A DNA stretch of 64,000 nt from Lachnospiraceae bacterium (GCA_017522685.1 JAFWYN010000019.1:186001-250000), one strand, 5' to 3'. Positions 45,940 through 55,483 are shown, counted from the first letter of the stretch. Numbers and translations: made by a program. The notes: a model not told the origin generated them from the sequence alone.

Positions 45940-47712
45940 TCACTCAGATACACTTTCTTCTCCCTTTTCCTCACTTATCTCATTATAATCCATTATACCC
46001 AAATAAGGAAGGATATTTTCAAAAAGCTGTCTTACAATCGGTGCTGCAATCTGTCCGCCGTAATAAGTTCCTTGCGGTCTGTTAATAATGGCCAACGCTA
46101 TAATCTGCGGGTCATCCGCCGGTGCAAAGCCTAAAAAGGACGAAATATATTGTCTTTCCGACCTGGGAAGTGTCTGACTGGTAGCCGTCTTGCCACCCAT
46201 TCGTACCCCCTGCACCTGCCCATTCTTTCCGCCGCCTTCCGCTACTACCTTCTCTAAAATGTAACGCATGGTCTCTGATGTTTCCTCCGATACCACGCCC
46301 TCCTGCACCGGATACTCAAAGGTTTCCAATGCATTCCCTTGTGCATCCGTCACCTTGACTCCCATATGCGGTGTGATTCTTTTGCCGCCGTTGATAATGG
46401 AAGATACAGTGGTAATCAGCTGAACCGGGGTAATCTGAAAGGACTGACCAAAGGAAACGGTTGCCAGTTCTACAGATCCCATATTTTCCGGCTTATGCAT
46501 AATGGTTCCTGCCTCACCGGGCAAGTCAATTCCGGTCTTTGTCAGCAGTCCGAATTGTTCAAAATAGCTGTAAAACCGCTCTGTCCCTATCTTAAGTCCC
46601 AAGGAAACAAATGCCGGATTACAGGAATTCATGGTAGCATGCACAAAATCCTGTGAACCGTGACCACCGTTTTTATGACAACGGATTCTGCGGTCATCCA
46701 CAATGATATAGCCGGGACAGCTAAAGCCGCTTTCCTTGGTTACCACCCCTGCTTCCAGTCCCGCTGCAGCCGTTATGATTTTAAAGGTGGAACCGGGCTC
46801 ATAGGTATCATTGATACACCCGTTTCTCCACATCTGATTCAGCAAATTCTGCTTTTCTTTTTCACTAATCTCCGCTTCGCCCTCTAGGGTTACCGTAAAC
46901 GGATCGTTCAAATCAAACTCCGGCACATTTACCATAGCCAGTATCTCACCGTTTTGGGGATTCATCACAAGGATGGAAACACTCTGGGCCGACTTTGCTT
47001 TCATGGCCTGCTCTGCCAACTGCTGGGCATAGCTTTGAATATTTACATCCAGGCTCAGATGAAGGGTATTGCCGTCAACCGGTTCAATCCTTCTCTCTCC
47101 GGCAGTTTCCACCTCTACTCCTCTGGCATCCGTCATGGTCAGAATGGTACCCGCTTTTCCCTGCAGATACTCTTCATAAACCACTTCCAAACCGATAATA
47201 CCCTGATTGTCACTTCCCGTAAAACCCAAGACCTTACTGGCCAAATCTCCATAGGGATAATATCGTTTGTAATCCTCATCCACTTTCACGCCGGCCAGAT
47301 CATATTCTCTGATGGCATCTCCTACGGCTTTACTCACATTGCTTTTAACACGTTCAATGGAACTGTATTTTTCAACTCTTTTTCGCACTGTTTCTTCCGG
47401 CACGCCCAACTCTCTGGACAATACCCTGATTACTTCCTCCGGGTCTTCAATCTGATTATGTATGACCGACACGGTACAAACCGTTCGATTATCTGCAATT
47501 ATCACACCATTGCAATCTACGATTTGCCCCCTGGCAGCTTTAATACTCCGTTCCCTTTCATGCAGGTCCGTAGCTTTCGCCCCGTAATAATCACTGCGCC
47601 AAATCATCAGATAAACCAACCGAAAAAATAATAGCATCAGCAATCCGGCACAAGCAAGAAAAATAACCAACACCTTTTTTCGATTGGCAAATCGATTCCT
47701 TGTATTTTGCAA
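45940..47712 (-). CDS. class B penicillin-binding protein, atypical KTA motif
   Basis: A peptidoglycan transpeptidase of the FtsI/SpoVD group. The 590 residues have one N-terminal membrane helix, a dimerisation domain and the transpeptidase domain with S308-TFK, S363-CN and K508-TA. The third motif is normally Lys-Thr-Gly; alanine here is unusual. There are no PASTA repeats. The start is a TTG at 47712 with GAGG seven nt upstream; that site lies inside a predicted hairpin. It is the second of two tandem PBP genes. Confidence 0.9.
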   Translation of the reverse strand: MQNTRNRFANRKKVLVIFLACAGLLMLLFFRLVYLMIWRSDYYGAKATDLHERERSIKAARGQIVDCNGVIIADNRTVCTVSVIHNQIEDPEEVIRVLSRELGVPEETVRKRVEKYSSIERVKSNVSKAVGDAIREYDLAGVKVDEDYKRYYPYGDLASKVLGFTGSDNQGIIGLEVVYEEYLQGKAGTILTMTDARGVEVETAGERRIEPVDGNTLHLSLDVNIQSYAQQLAEQAMKAKSAQSVSILVMNPQNGEILAMVNVPEFDLNDPFTVTLEGEAEISEKEKQNLLNQMWRNGCINDTYEPGSTFKIITAAAGLEAGVVTKESGFSCPGYIIVDDRRIRCHKNGGHGSQDFVHATMNSCNPAFVSLGLKIGTERFYSYFEQFGLLTKTGIDLPGEAGTIMHKPENMGSVELATVSFGQSFQITPVQLITTVSSIINGGKRITPHMGVKVTDAQGNALETFEYPVQEGVVSEETSETMRYILEKVVAEGGGKNGQVQGVRMGGKTATSQTLPRSERQYISSFLGFAPADDPQIIALAIINRPQGTYYGGQIAAPIVRQLFENILPYLGIMDYNEISEEKGEESVSE

Positions 47713-47717
47713 AACAA

Positions 47718-47772
47718 AACCTCATAATCTGTGAATGTCATCTTTATACTGTATTCTCAGAATTATGAGGTT
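47718..47772 (-). promoter_or_regulatory. hairpin that covers the ribosome site of the second PBP gene
   Basis: AACCTCATAAT and ATTATGAGGTT (47718-47728 with 47762-47772) form a perfect 11-bp stem. On the minus strand its second arm contains the GAGG of the downstream TTG start and is followed by TTTTGTTTTG. It could act as a weak terminator, or hide the ribosome site. Confidence 0.55.
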
Positions 47773-47794
47773 ATTCTTCCTTTGCTTATGTTTC

Positions 47795-50026
47795 TTACCA
47801 GTCTATGGCAGGAATGCTGTCCCCCACAAGTACTTCACCGGTATCCGGGTCAAGCAGTGCTCCTGTCACCGGATCCTTTAGATAACCCGTGGCCGGATCC
47901 TTTTCATAGCTTTTCCACTCCGGCGCTTCATAAGTAGTATTACCCTGTCCGTTGCCCTCATTCAAACCTTCCATGGCCTCCTGTTCCAGGGTTTCATCCA
48001 CCTTGCCGTAAGTATTCTCCAACTGCAATGCCTCCAGTTCTGCTATCTCAGATGCACTCAGTTCTTCCGTCATATAAATATTCAGATAAGGCAACACTTC
48101 CGTCAGCACACTACGCACAATACGGGTGGCAAATTTCGCATCATCCTGCTTTGCCGCATTGGGTCTGTCCACCACCACATAAATAGCAATTTCCGGGTCA
48201 TCCGCCGGTGCAAAGCCCATAAAGGATACTACGTATTCCTTATTTCCTCTGGGCAAGGTCTGTGCCGTACCGGTCTTTCCGCCTATGGCATAGCCTGCAG
48301 GTCTGGCGGTTTTTCCGGTTCTCTGATTTCCGCCCTCTGGCATTACTACCGCTCTGCAGTATTGCACAATCTTTTCTGATGTAGCTGCTGATACGGTCTG
48401 TTTCAACACTCTGGGTTCGATGTTTTCTACAATAGCGCCCTTGGAATCGGTGATTTTGTCTACCAAGTGAGGCTCATAATAATATCCGCCATTAATCAAT
48501 GAAGAAAAGCCTGCTACCATCTGAATCATGGTTACATTAAAGTTCTGTCCAAAGGTATTGGTTGCAAGATCCGCATCCCCCATTTTTTCATCAAATAAAA
48601 GATCCACGGTTCTGGCTTCTCCGGCCAAATCCACATTGGTTTTTAATCCAAAATTAAAAATCTGCTGAAATTTTGCAAAATTTGTTTTGCCGATAGCCTG
48701 TCCTATATGCATCATAGCCACATTACAGGACCATGCAATGGAACTTTGCACATCCACTGCACCTTCACCGGTACGCACATGACAGTGAATATCATGACCA
48801 CCTATATGCAGCTTACCGTTACACTGATACACTTCGTTGCCCGTAATCGCACCACATTCCAATGCCGTAGCCACGGTAAAGGGCTTTGCTGTGGAACCGG
48901 GTTCGTAAGTATCGGAAATACAGAAGTTCTTCCACAGATAATTCAGATTCTGATACAGAGTAGCATCATCCATGGCATCCAAATCCGCCTGTGTAATGTA
49001 TCCACCGGTCTGCTTACCTTTTTCATCCACCATTACATTTCCCAACAATTTAGAAGGGTCTTTGATATTATTCAGGTCAAAATTGGGATAACTGGCCATG
49101 GCAAGAATCCTTCCTGTATCCACTTCCATGATAATACAGCCCACATTCTCCGCGCCGTTTCCTTCCCTTACCGCATTCTTATTGGTTTCGTTAAATTCAT
49201 ACAGTTTGTTTTCTACGATTTTTTGGATATTTACATCAATAGTACTGTGAATGGTGTAGCCGTCCACGGCAGGCTTGATGGTTCTTTCTACTAAAGAATC
49301 ATCTCCCAGATAACCGTATTCCCTGCCATTGGTACCATTCAACATATCGTTGTAATACTCTTCCAGACCATATGTACCCGTATTATCCTTACCTGTAAAA
49401 CCGATCACGTCGCAGGCCAGTGTGGAATGAGGGTAAATCCTCTGATATACCTCTTCAAACCAGATACCTTTAATCAAGTCCTTTTCATTCTCTTCTGCCC
49501 TAGCCGCCTTATATTCCTCAAATGCCTGCTTCTGCTCGAAATTCAAAAGCTTCAGAGGGATATAGTACTTTGACGCCTTATTGGTTGCTACATGCTTACG
49601 GATTTCCTGCATATCCAACTGGGGATAACAAGCTTCCAATGCCTGTAAAGTAGGCTCCACGTACTTCTCGTCATAGTTGATAACAGATGCGTCGATTACC
49701 AGGTTGTAATATTTTTCACTGACTGCCAGTTTCACACCCTTGGCATCTACGATTTCACCTCTTTTGAAAGGCAATGTTACACTGCTGTAATCCTGCTGCT
49801 TCAAAATCTCTTTATTATACCGGGTACCATTCTCACGGGATATCCAAATCAAACGAATTCCCAACCCCACAAAAGCCAGTAGTACTAAAACAAATAGTAC
49901 CACCAGCTTCTTTTGCATGTAGATACGAAATCTCTGTGATTTCTTATCCTGTTTTTTATTCTCTCTAGACTGCTCTCTTCCGGGTTCCCTTCCGGAACCT
50001 CTTCTCTGTTCACTCACACGCTTCAC
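47795..50026 (-). CDS. class B penicillin-binding protein (FtsI/SpoVD type)
   Basis: 743 residues: a charged cytoplasmic tail (RGSGREPGREQSREN), one membrane helix (about 42-62), a PBP dimerisation domain and a transpeptidase domain with STAK (in YEPGSTAKPF), SCN (AWSCNVAMMH) and KTGT (IGGKTGTAQT). The C-terminal 100 residues are an acidic, Gly/Pro-rich tail with DPATGYLKDPVTGALLDPDTG. There are no PASTA domains. It lies 8 nt after ftsL, so this is the likely division PBP. Confidence 0.92.
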   Translation of the reverse strand: MKRVSEQRRGSGREPGREQSRENKKQDKKSQRFRIYMQKKLVVLFVLVLLAFVGLGIRLIWISRENGTRYNKEILKQQDYSSVTLPFKRGEIVDAKGVKLAVSEKYYNLVIDASVINYDEKYVEPTLQALEACYPQLDMQEIRKHVATNKASKYYIPLKLLNFEQKQAFEEYKAARAEENEKDLIKGIWFEEVYQRIYPHSTLACDVIGFTGKDNTGTYGLEEYYNDMLNGTNGREYGYLGDDSLVERTIKPAVDGYTIHSTIDVNIQKIVENKLYEFNETNKNAVREGNGAENVGCIIMEVDTGRILAMASYPNFDLNNIKDPSKLLGNVMVDEKGKQTGGYITQADLDAMDDATLYQNLNYLWKNFCISDTYEPGSTAKPFTVATALECGAITGNEVYQCNGKLHIGGHDIHCHVRTGEGAVDVQSSIAWSCNVAMMHIGQAIGKTNFAKFQQIFNFGLKTNVDLAGEARTVDLLFDEKMGDADLATNTFGQNFNVTMIQMVAGFSSLINGGYYYEPHLVDKITDSKGAIVENIEPRVLKQTVSAATSEKIVQYCRAVVMPEGGNQRTGKTARPAGYAIGGKTGTAQTLPRGNKEYVVSFMGFAPADDPEIAIYVVVDRPNAAKQDDAKFATRIVRSVLTEVLPYLNIYMTEELSASEIAELEALQLENTYGKVDETLEQEAMEGLNEGNGQGNTTYEAPEWKSYEKDPATGYLKDPVTGALLDPDTGEVLVGDSIPAIDW

Positions 50027-50034
50027 TCCAGACT

Positions 50035-50520
50035 TTAATTACTTTCATCCACCTTACGAACATAGTCGTAGTTTACACCTGCGTAAGAAACAATCTGTCC
50101 TTCCTTGGGATAGGTCATGCCCAATTCTGTGATTGCCACCCTCTTTACTTCCTCTATATCGATAGAACTTTCGATTCTGGAAAGCGCTTCCGCATTTTCC
50201 ATACGCATAGTGTTCAATATCTTCTCCTGTCTGGCGATTTCCGCATTTAATGTGGTGATGTCCGCATTCAAACGGATATAACCAATCAACACAACCGCAG
50301 CTATCGAGAAAGCCATCAGTAAAAAAGCGATGTAACCCAAGCTCATATACTTAGCCTTTTCACGATTCTTTCTTGCAGAATTGCTTAATACCTTCTTTTG
50401 CGGTTCTTCAAACTGTCTTCTGACATCCGGCTTTGTTACTGTATTTCCATAAACATATGCGCTTCTTTCATAAGCGGTTCTGTTCACTCTGTTGCGATTT
50501 CTTTCAAATTCTGTTGCCAC
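50035..50520 (-). CDS. ftsL: FtsL-like septum protein, GTG start
   Basis: 161 residues from the GTG at 50520 with AGGAGG seven nt upstream; the longer frame has no site. A basic cytoplasmic part is followed by one membrane helix (about 63-85, YIAFLLMAFSIAAVVLIGYI) and a leucine-zipper-like external helix with LNADITTLNAEIARQEKILN. This is the FtsL pattern; sequence identity in the family is low, so the call rests largely on position between rsmH and the PBP. Confidence 0.85.
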   Translation of the reverse strand: MATEFERNRNRVNRTAYERSAYVYGNTVTKPDVRRQFEEPQKKVLSNSARKNREKAKYMSLGYIAFLLMAFSIAAVVLIGYIRLNADITTLNAEIARQEKILNTMRMENAEALSRIESSIDIEEVKRVAITELGMTYPKEGQIVSYAGVNYDYVRKVDESN

Positions 50521-50569
50521 GTTTATACCTCCTGTATCCTTACCCAATCCTTTGGATGATATTTCTTTC

Positions 50570-51499
50570 CTATTTTTTCTCAAACACTCTCAGCTTTGCA
50601 CTTTTTGAACGGCTGTTTACTTCCAGTTCTTCTTTAGAGGGTAATATGGGTTTTCTTGTAACCACCGTTCCTTCCGGCTTTTTCCCGCACACACATACCG
50701 GGAATTCAGAAGGACAGGTACAAGGATTCTCCTTATTCTTGAACGCCGTCTTTACGATTCTGTCTTCCAGAGAGTGGAAGGTAATAATGCACAATCTTCC
50801 GCCCGGATTCAACAAATCCACCAAGTCATCCAAGGCTTCCCTTAATACCTCAAGCTCCCGGTTGCATTCAATGCGGATAGCCTGATAGGTCCGCTTGGAT
50901 GGATGACCATTCTGCCGCATCTTGGCCGGTATGGCAGCCTTAATAATCTCATTCAACTCTCCCGTAGTTTCAATGGGCTTATCCTGTCTTGCCTTCACAA
51001 TATGCTTTGCAATATTCTTTGCAAAATTATCTTCTCCGTAATCTCTGATAATACGGAACAGATCCATCTCACTGTATCCGTTTACGATATCTTTCGCTGT
51101 CAGACTCTGTCTACGGTCCATACGCATGTCCAACTCTGCGTCAAACCGATAGGAAAAGCCTCTTTCTTCTGTATCTAACTGGTAAGATGAAACACCCAAA
51201 TCCAACACGATACCGTCCACTCCGGTCACCCCCTGCTCCATAAGGGCCGCCTTCATATTGCGGTAGTTGTTGCGAATAATACAAACCTTGTCGCCATATA
51301 CGGAAAGCCTCTCTCCTGCTGCTGCGATGGCTGCATCATCCTGGTCGATTCCGTAGAAACGACCGGTGTCCAATCTCTTACACACATGAAAAGCATGTCC
51401 GCCTCCGCCCAAGGTACCATCCACATAGATGCCATCCGGCTTGATATTTAAATATTTGATGGTCTCGTCTAACAAAACGGAATAATGCTTGAACTCCAT
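50570..51499 (-). CDS. rsmH: 16S rRNA (cytosine-N4) methyltransferase RsmH
   Basis: Methylates C1402 of 16S rRNA. The 309 residues begin [16 protein letters not shown] and carry the SAM motif [11 protein letters not shown], then [10 protein letters not shown] and the C-terminal [14 protein letters not shown] and [13 protein letters not shown]. Order mraZ-rsmH-ftsL is canonical for the division cluster. Confidence 0.97.
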   Translation of the reverse strand: MEFKHYSVLLDETIKYLNIKPDGIYVDGTLGGGGHAFHVCKRLDTGRFYGIDQDDAAIAAAGERLSVYGDKVCIIRNNYRNMKAALMEQGVTGVDGIVLDLGVSSYQLDTEERGFSYRFDAELDMRMDRRQSLTAKDIVNGYSEMDLFRIIRDYGEDNFAKNIAKHIVKARQDKPIETTGELNEIIKAAIPAKMRQNGHPSKRTYQAIRIECNRELEVLREALDDLVDLLNPGGRLCIITFHSLEDRIVKTAFKNKENPCTCPSEFPVCVCGKKPEGTVVTRKPILPSKEELEVNSRSKSAKLRVFEKK

Positions 51500-51516
51500 G
51501 TTTACTCCTCAGAAAA

Positions 51517-51948
51517 CTAAAAAATCAATCCCAAATCTGCCATGGCTTCGGTGATGGCGTTCATATCTACGCCTTCCTCCATAGCGCTCCACTGCTCTGC
51601 GCTCCAGATTTCAATACGCTTACCCATACCTACCAACACTACATCTTTTTCCAAACCGGCAAAGCTTCTTAGCTGTGTCGGCATCAGTATTCTACCTTGC
51701 TTGTCCACTTCTACCTGGGTCGCACCTGCCAGAAAGAAACGTGTATACTGTCTGGTTTCCAGCTTACCCATAGGCAATGCAGAAAGTTTTTCTTCGAATT
51801 CAGCCCAATTCTTGTTGTCAAACACAAATAGGCAGCCATCCATTCCCTTTGTAATTACGAATTCATCTCCCAACTGCTCTCTGAATTTTGAAGGAATGCT
51901 CAACCTGCCTTTTGCGTCCATCGTATGATTGTACTGACTCATAAACAT
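51517..51948 (-). CDS. mraZ: MraZ transcriptional regulator
   Basis: MraZ is an AbrB-like DNA-binding protein that controls its own operon. The ATG at 51948 is used (AGGTGGTGA upstream), giving 143 residues with two SpoVT/AbrB halves (NHTMDAKGRLSIPSKFRE and GATQVEVDKQGRILMPTQLR). Three MraZ-type boxes lie between the promoter and the gene. Confidence 0.96.
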   Translation of the reverse strand: MFMSQYNHTMDAKGRLSIPSKFREQLGDEFVITKGMDGCLFVFDNKNWAEFEEKLSALPMGKLETRQYTRFFLAGATQVEVDKQGRILMPTQLRSFAGLEKDVVLVGMGKRIEIWSAEQWSAMEEGVDMNAITEAMADLGLIF

Positions 51949-51991
51949 CTGCAATCACCACCTTCAGAAGCAAAAACTACTCGTTTTTATC

Positions 51992-52038
51992 CCACTTTAT
52001 GGGGTATTTATACCACTTCATGGGTTTTTATCCCACTT
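51992..52038 (-). promoter_or_regulatory. three MraZ-type AAGTGG boxes
   Basis: AAGTGG occurs on the minus strand at 52038-52033, 52018-52013 and 51997-51992, each in the context AAGTGG(G/T)ATAAA, spaced 20 and 21 bp, i.e. two helical turns apart. MraZ is known to bind such repeated boxes near its own start. Confidence 0.75.
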
Positions 52039-52047
52039 AATGAGTTA

Positions 52048-52076
52048 ATTCTATACCATTACGCAGGTTTTTGCAA
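52048..52076 (-). promoter_or_regulatory. putative promoter of the mraZ division operon
   Basis: TTGCAA (52071-52076), 17 nt, TAGAAT (52048-52053) on the minus strand. The MraZ boxes start just downstream. Confidence 0.6.
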
Positions 52077-52168
52077 TACATTTTTAGACAAATATTAAAA
52101 AAAATTAAAAAAATATAAAGTTTTACAAAAAGCAACAGAAAAAGCCGCCAAATTCCCTAAAAATAGGC

Positions 52169-52207
52169 AAAAAAATAACGCTCTGCCCTAAGACAAAGCG
52201 TCGTTTT
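52169..52207 (-). terminator. terminator after lgt
   Basis: An imperfect stem, AACGCT and AGCG-n2-GTT around 52177-52204, followed on the minus strand by ATTTTTTTG. It begins within 15 nt of the stop codon. Confidence 0.7.
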
Positions 52208-52215
52208 TGAACATT

Positions 52216-53103
52216 CTATTCTGCTTTTGCTTTTCCTTTTTTCTTGATGTTAACTCTCACCAACACCTCAATAATCACCGACACCATAAACAACGAAATT
52301 CCCAGCATCTGTGACACCGCAATGTTAGTACCGGCAAATTTCAACTGATCTGTGCGGATTCCTTCCACGAAGAAACGAATGATACCATAGCCGCCTAAAT
52401 AAATCAGACATATCTCACCATTAAACTTTTTACGTTTATGGTACCATGCCATAAATATAAATATCACTAAATTCAGCAGACCTTCATACAAAAAGGTGGG
52501 ATGCACCTGAATGTAATTGGCACCGGCAGGGATATGACTCTGTATATTGGCCGTAATGTCCGATGGATGCGCCACCGCCTCAATGGGTATTCTCATTGCA
52601 AACAGATTGTCGGTATATTCGCCGAATACCTCACGATTGAAGAAATTCCCCCAGCGACCGATAATCTGTCCCAAAATCAAGCCCTGGACACCACAATCAG
52701 CCAATTGGAAGGGATTTCGCTTCTTAATCTTACAAAACACAAAGCATGTTATAAAGGCGCCGATTACCGCTCCGTAAATAGCCAAACCACCATTTCGAAT
52801 ATTAAGGATACTCCACAAATCATTCTTATAGGAGTCCCACTCAAATATCACATAGTACACACGGGCACCGATTACCGAAAACACCACTGCCCATATAGCA
52901 AAGTCCCAAATCTCATCCGGGTCCATACCGCATACCTTTGCTGCACGCTCTGCCATTAATATTCCGACTAGCACGCCCACCCATATCACAATTCCATACA
53001 AATAAATATCAAAGTCTCCCAGCTTAAATCCACTGGGCACATTCTTCAAATATATCCCCAGGTTGGGAAAGGCAATATCCATTGCATTCATGATTTCCTG
53101 CAT
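52216..53103 (-). CDS. lgt: prolipoprotein diacylglyceryl transferase
   Basis: Attaches diacylglycerol to the lipobox cysteine of prelipoproteins at the membrane. The 295 residues have seven hydrophobic helices and the Lgt signature GQIIGRWGNFFNREVFGEYT. GGAAGG precedes the ATG. It lies 11 nt after ychF. Confidence 0.95.
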   Translation of the reverse strand: MQEIMNAMDIAFPNLGIYLKNVPSGFKLGDFDIYLYGIVIWVGVLVGILMAERAAKVCGMDPDEIWDFAIWAVVFSVIGARVYYVIFEWDSYKNDLWSILNIRNGGLAIYGAVIGAFITCFVFCKIKKRNPFQLADCGVQGLILGQIIGRWGNFFNREVFGEYTDNLFAMRIPIEAVAHPSDITANIQSHIPAGANYIQVHPTFLYEGLLNLVIFIFMAWYHKRKKFNGEICLIYLGGYGIIRFFVEGIRTDQLKFAGTNIAVSQMLGISLFMVSVIIEVLVRVNIKKKGKAKAE

Positions 53104-53114
53104 AACAAACCTTC

Positions 53115-54212
53115 CTATACGTTGAATCTAAAGAGAATTACATCTCCGTCCTTTACTACGTACTCCTTACCTTCCATACCTACCAGACCCTTTTCTCTGG
53201 CTGCTGCCAAAGATCCCTGCTCCAGTAAGTCCTTATAATTTACTACTTCAGCCTTAATAAAGCCGCGTTCAAAGTCGGAGTGAATTTTGCCTGCTGCCTG
53301 AGGTGCCTTGGTACCAATCTTAATGGTCCATGCACGGGTCTCGTCCTCTCCGGCAGTTAAGAAACTCATGAGGCCAAGCAAACTATAGCTTGCCTTAATC
53401 AGTTTCTCCAAACCGGACTCACTTAATCCCAAATCCTCTAAAAACATTGCTTTTTCATCGTCATCCAGCTCGGAAATCTCCTGCTCAATCTGAGCACAAA
53501 TCACAAATACTTCACTGCCTTCTGCTGCCGCAAATTCACGAACGGTCTTTACACCTGCATTGGAAGCCGCATCATCCGACAGTTCATCCTCTGCTACATT
53601 TGCCGCATAAATAGTGGGCTTATAGGTAAGCAGATTATAGGAACGTAAGATTTCTTCCTCGTCCTCATTCTCACATTCCAAGGTCTTAGCCATCTTACCG
53701 CTTTCCAGATGTTCCTTCAACTTCTCAATCAAAGTCACTTCCTTGGCCAAAGTCTTGTCCATCTTAGCCTGCTTAGCCACCTTCGCATAACGTCTTTCCA
53801 AAATCTCCAAATCAGAGAAAATCAACTCAAAGTTAATAGTTTCGATATCTCTCAAAGGATTGATATTGCCATCCACATGGATAACATTAGTATCCTCAAA
53901 ACAACGAACCACGTGCACGATAGCATCCACCTCGCGGATATTACTTAAGAACTGGTTACCTAAGCCTTCTCCCTTGGATGCCCCCTTAACCAAACCTGCT
54001 ATATCCACAAATTCGATTACCGCAGGGGTCACCTTCTTGGACTGATACATATCTCCCAACAGCTTCAACCTCTCATCCGGCACCGGTACGATACCGATAT
54101 TCGGGTCTATGGTACAGAAGGGATAGTTAGCTGACTCCGCTCCTGCCTTTGTTAACGAATTAAACAATGTACTCTTTCCTACATTGGGTAAACCTACGAT
54201 TCCCAGTTTCAT
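53115..54212 (-). CDS. ychF: YchF/Ola1-type redox-related ATPase
   Basis: A ribosome-associated P-loop ATPase of the OBG group. The 365 residues show [12 protein letters not shown], the G3 region [22 protein letters not shown], a coiled-coil insertion and the C-terminal TGS domain ([28 protein letters not shown]). Length is standard. Confidence 0.96.
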   Translation of the reverse strand: MKLGIVGLPNVGKSTLFNSLTKAGAESANYPFCTIDPNIGIVPVPDERLKLLGDMYQSKKVTPAVIEFVDIAGLVKGASKGEGLGNQFLSNIREVDAIVHVVRCFEDTNVIHVDGNINPLRDIETINFELIFSDLEILERRYAKVAKQAKMDKTLAKEVTLIEKLKEHLESGKMAKTLECENEDEEEILRSYNLLTYKPTIYAANVAEDELSDDAASNAGVKTVREFAAAEGSEVFVICAQIEQEISELDDDEKAMFLEDLGLSESGLEKLIKASYSLLGLMSFLTAGEDETRAWTIKIGTKAPQAAGKIHSDFERGFIKAEVVNYKDLLEQGSLAAAREKGLVGMEGKEYVVKDGDVILFRFNV

Positions 54213-54449
54213 TTTTATTTCCTCCTTAAAGCCCCTGCTGCCATGGGCTATGTATTAGAATTACCGATCTATATTCCGAACACAAAACAAAAGTCCGGCA
54301 CGATATATTATAATATCACAACCGGACCCTTTTTTCAACTTCATTCTTTCTGTACCCACTCATTTCGTTATGGCATTTCAGGTGCCTCCCACGAAACAGC
54401 CTGTAATTTGCCATTCTTGCCCGCCTTGATTATGCTGCTGGTTACAAAA
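54213..54449. other. intergenic stretch before ychF; possible decayed reading frame
   Basis: Contains a two-way terminator hairpin (54293-54327) and, on the minus strand, a short open frame ending at 54368 whose last residues read SSIIKAGKNGKLQAVSWEAP. I find no start with a ribosome site, so it may be a gene remnant. Nothing else is seen. Confidence 0.35.
54282..54336. terminator. bidirectional terminator-like hairpin
   Basis: GTCCGG and CCGGAC (54293-54298 with 54322-54327) with an AT-rich paired interior. A CCTTTTTTC run follows on the plus strand and TTTTGTTTTG on the minus strand. Confidence 0.5.
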
Positions 54450-54481
54450 TTATAAAAAAGCGGATACCCGCGTATCCGCTT
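54450..54481 (-). terminator. terminator directly after the second 54-nt repeat
   Basis: A perfect 10-bp AAGCGGATAC/GTATCCGCTT stem (54458-54467 with 54472-54481) and a T-run on the minus strand. It plays the same part as the hairpin at 7397-7425. Confidence 0.9.
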
Positions 54482-54484
54482 GGG

Positions 54485-54538
54485 AGAATTGCTTCGCAAT
54501 TCTCCTTAATCTCCACTACTGTACTCGCGCAATTTCCT
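54485..54538 (-). repeat. 54-nt dispersed intergenic element, copy B
   Basis: Second copy of the element at 7430-7483. In this copy the hairpin is extended to 10 bp (54483-54492 with 54496-54505), with matching changes on both arms (GG/CC). It is enclosed by the rsgA terminator on one side and a different terminator on the other. Confidence 0.8.
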
Positions 54539-54543
54539 ATAGT

Positions 54544-54574
54544 TTAAAAAAACCAGACCTCATCAGTCTGGTTT
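54544..54574 (-). terminator. Rho-independent terminator after rsgA
   Basis: A perfect 9-bp AAACCAGAC/GTCTGGTTT stem (54550-54558 with 54566-54574) followed by seven T residues on the minus strand. Confidence 0.92.
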
Positions 54575-54586
54575 CTATAAAATAAT

Positions 54587-55465
54587 CTAATATTTCTTCC
54601 TATCCTTCAACTCCTGGTACAGCAACTTATAATTCTCATAGCGAAGCTTAGCAATCTCACCATCTGCCACAGCTTCCTTCACACCGCACACCGGTTCATT
54701 CATATGGGCACAGCCTGCAAACTTGCAATACTTCTCATGATTCACAAATTCCCGATAGTATTTCGTCAGGTCTTCTTTCTCCATATCAAACAGTCCCAAA
54801 GAACTAAAACCGGGAGTGTCCAGGATATAGGTATTCTCCTCCATGGCTATCAGCTCCGAATGTCTGGTGGTGTGCTTTCCTCTTTCTATCTTGCTACTGA
54901 TGGCACCGGTTTCCATCCGAATACTGCTCTGCAGTTCATTGATAATGGAAGATTTGCCCACACCGCTGGGTCCTGCCACAGTAGTTGTTTTTCCTACCAG
55001 TTTTTCCTTCAGTGCATCCAATCCCTGTCCGTTTTTTGCACTGACCTGTATGGTTTCATAACCACAGGAACGGTAAATCTCTTCATAGGAATCCCCGTCC
55101 TGCTGTTCATCAATGTCCGCCTTATTAAAGCAAATGATACAGGGAATTCCCTGTTGCTCCATCATAATTAAAAATCGATCCAATAAATTAAAGTTGGGCT
55201 GGGGCTTTACAATTGCAAAAATCACCAACGCCTGGTCAATATTTGCCACCGCAGGGCGAATCAGCTCACTCTTTCGGGAAAGCAACTTTTCGATATTCCC
55301 CTTAGCTTCTTCCTCATCCAGAATCTGTATTTCTACATCATCTCCCACTAAAGGCTTCTGATTCTCTTTTCGAAAAATTCCCTTTGCCTTACATTCGTAT
55401 ATTCCTTTATCCGGCACATGCACATAATAAAATCCTGCAATTCCTTTTACTATCTTTCCTTGCAT
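54587..55465 (-). CDS. rsgA: ribosome small-subunit GTPase RsgA
   Basis: A circularly permuted GTPase acting in late 30S assembly. The 292 residues contain an OB domain, then motifs in permuted order: NKAD (G4), GPSGVGKSSIINEL (G1) and DTPGFSSLGL (G3). A C-terminal zinc motif follows (CKFAGCAHMNEPVCGV). It ends the prkC-prpC operon, the usual Firmicute arrangement. Confidence 0.95.
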   Translation of the reverse strand: MQGKIVKGIAGFYYVHVPDKGIYECKAKGIFRKENQKPLVGDDVEIQILDEEEAKGNIEKLLSRKSELIRPAVANIDQALVIFAIVKPQPNFNLLDRFLIMMEQQGIPCIICFNKADIDEQQDGDSYEEIYRSCGYETIQVSAKNGQGLDALKEKLVGKTTTVAGPSGVGKSSIINELQSSIRMETGAISSKIERGKHTTRHSELIAMEENTYILDTPGFSSLGLFDMEKEDLTKYYREFVNHEKYCKFAGCAHMNEPVCGVKEAVADGEIAKLRYENYKLLYQELKDRKKY

Positions 55466-55483
55466 TCCGTTTCATCCTTATGG

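Noticed and set aside
46954..47631. Plus-strand 225-codon frame
   Set aside because: Antisense to the PBP gene; no ribosome site or recognisable motif.
54243..54455. Plus-strand 70-codon frame upstream of ychF
   Set aside because: Crosses a terminator hairpin, lacks a ribosome site and has no recognisable family.
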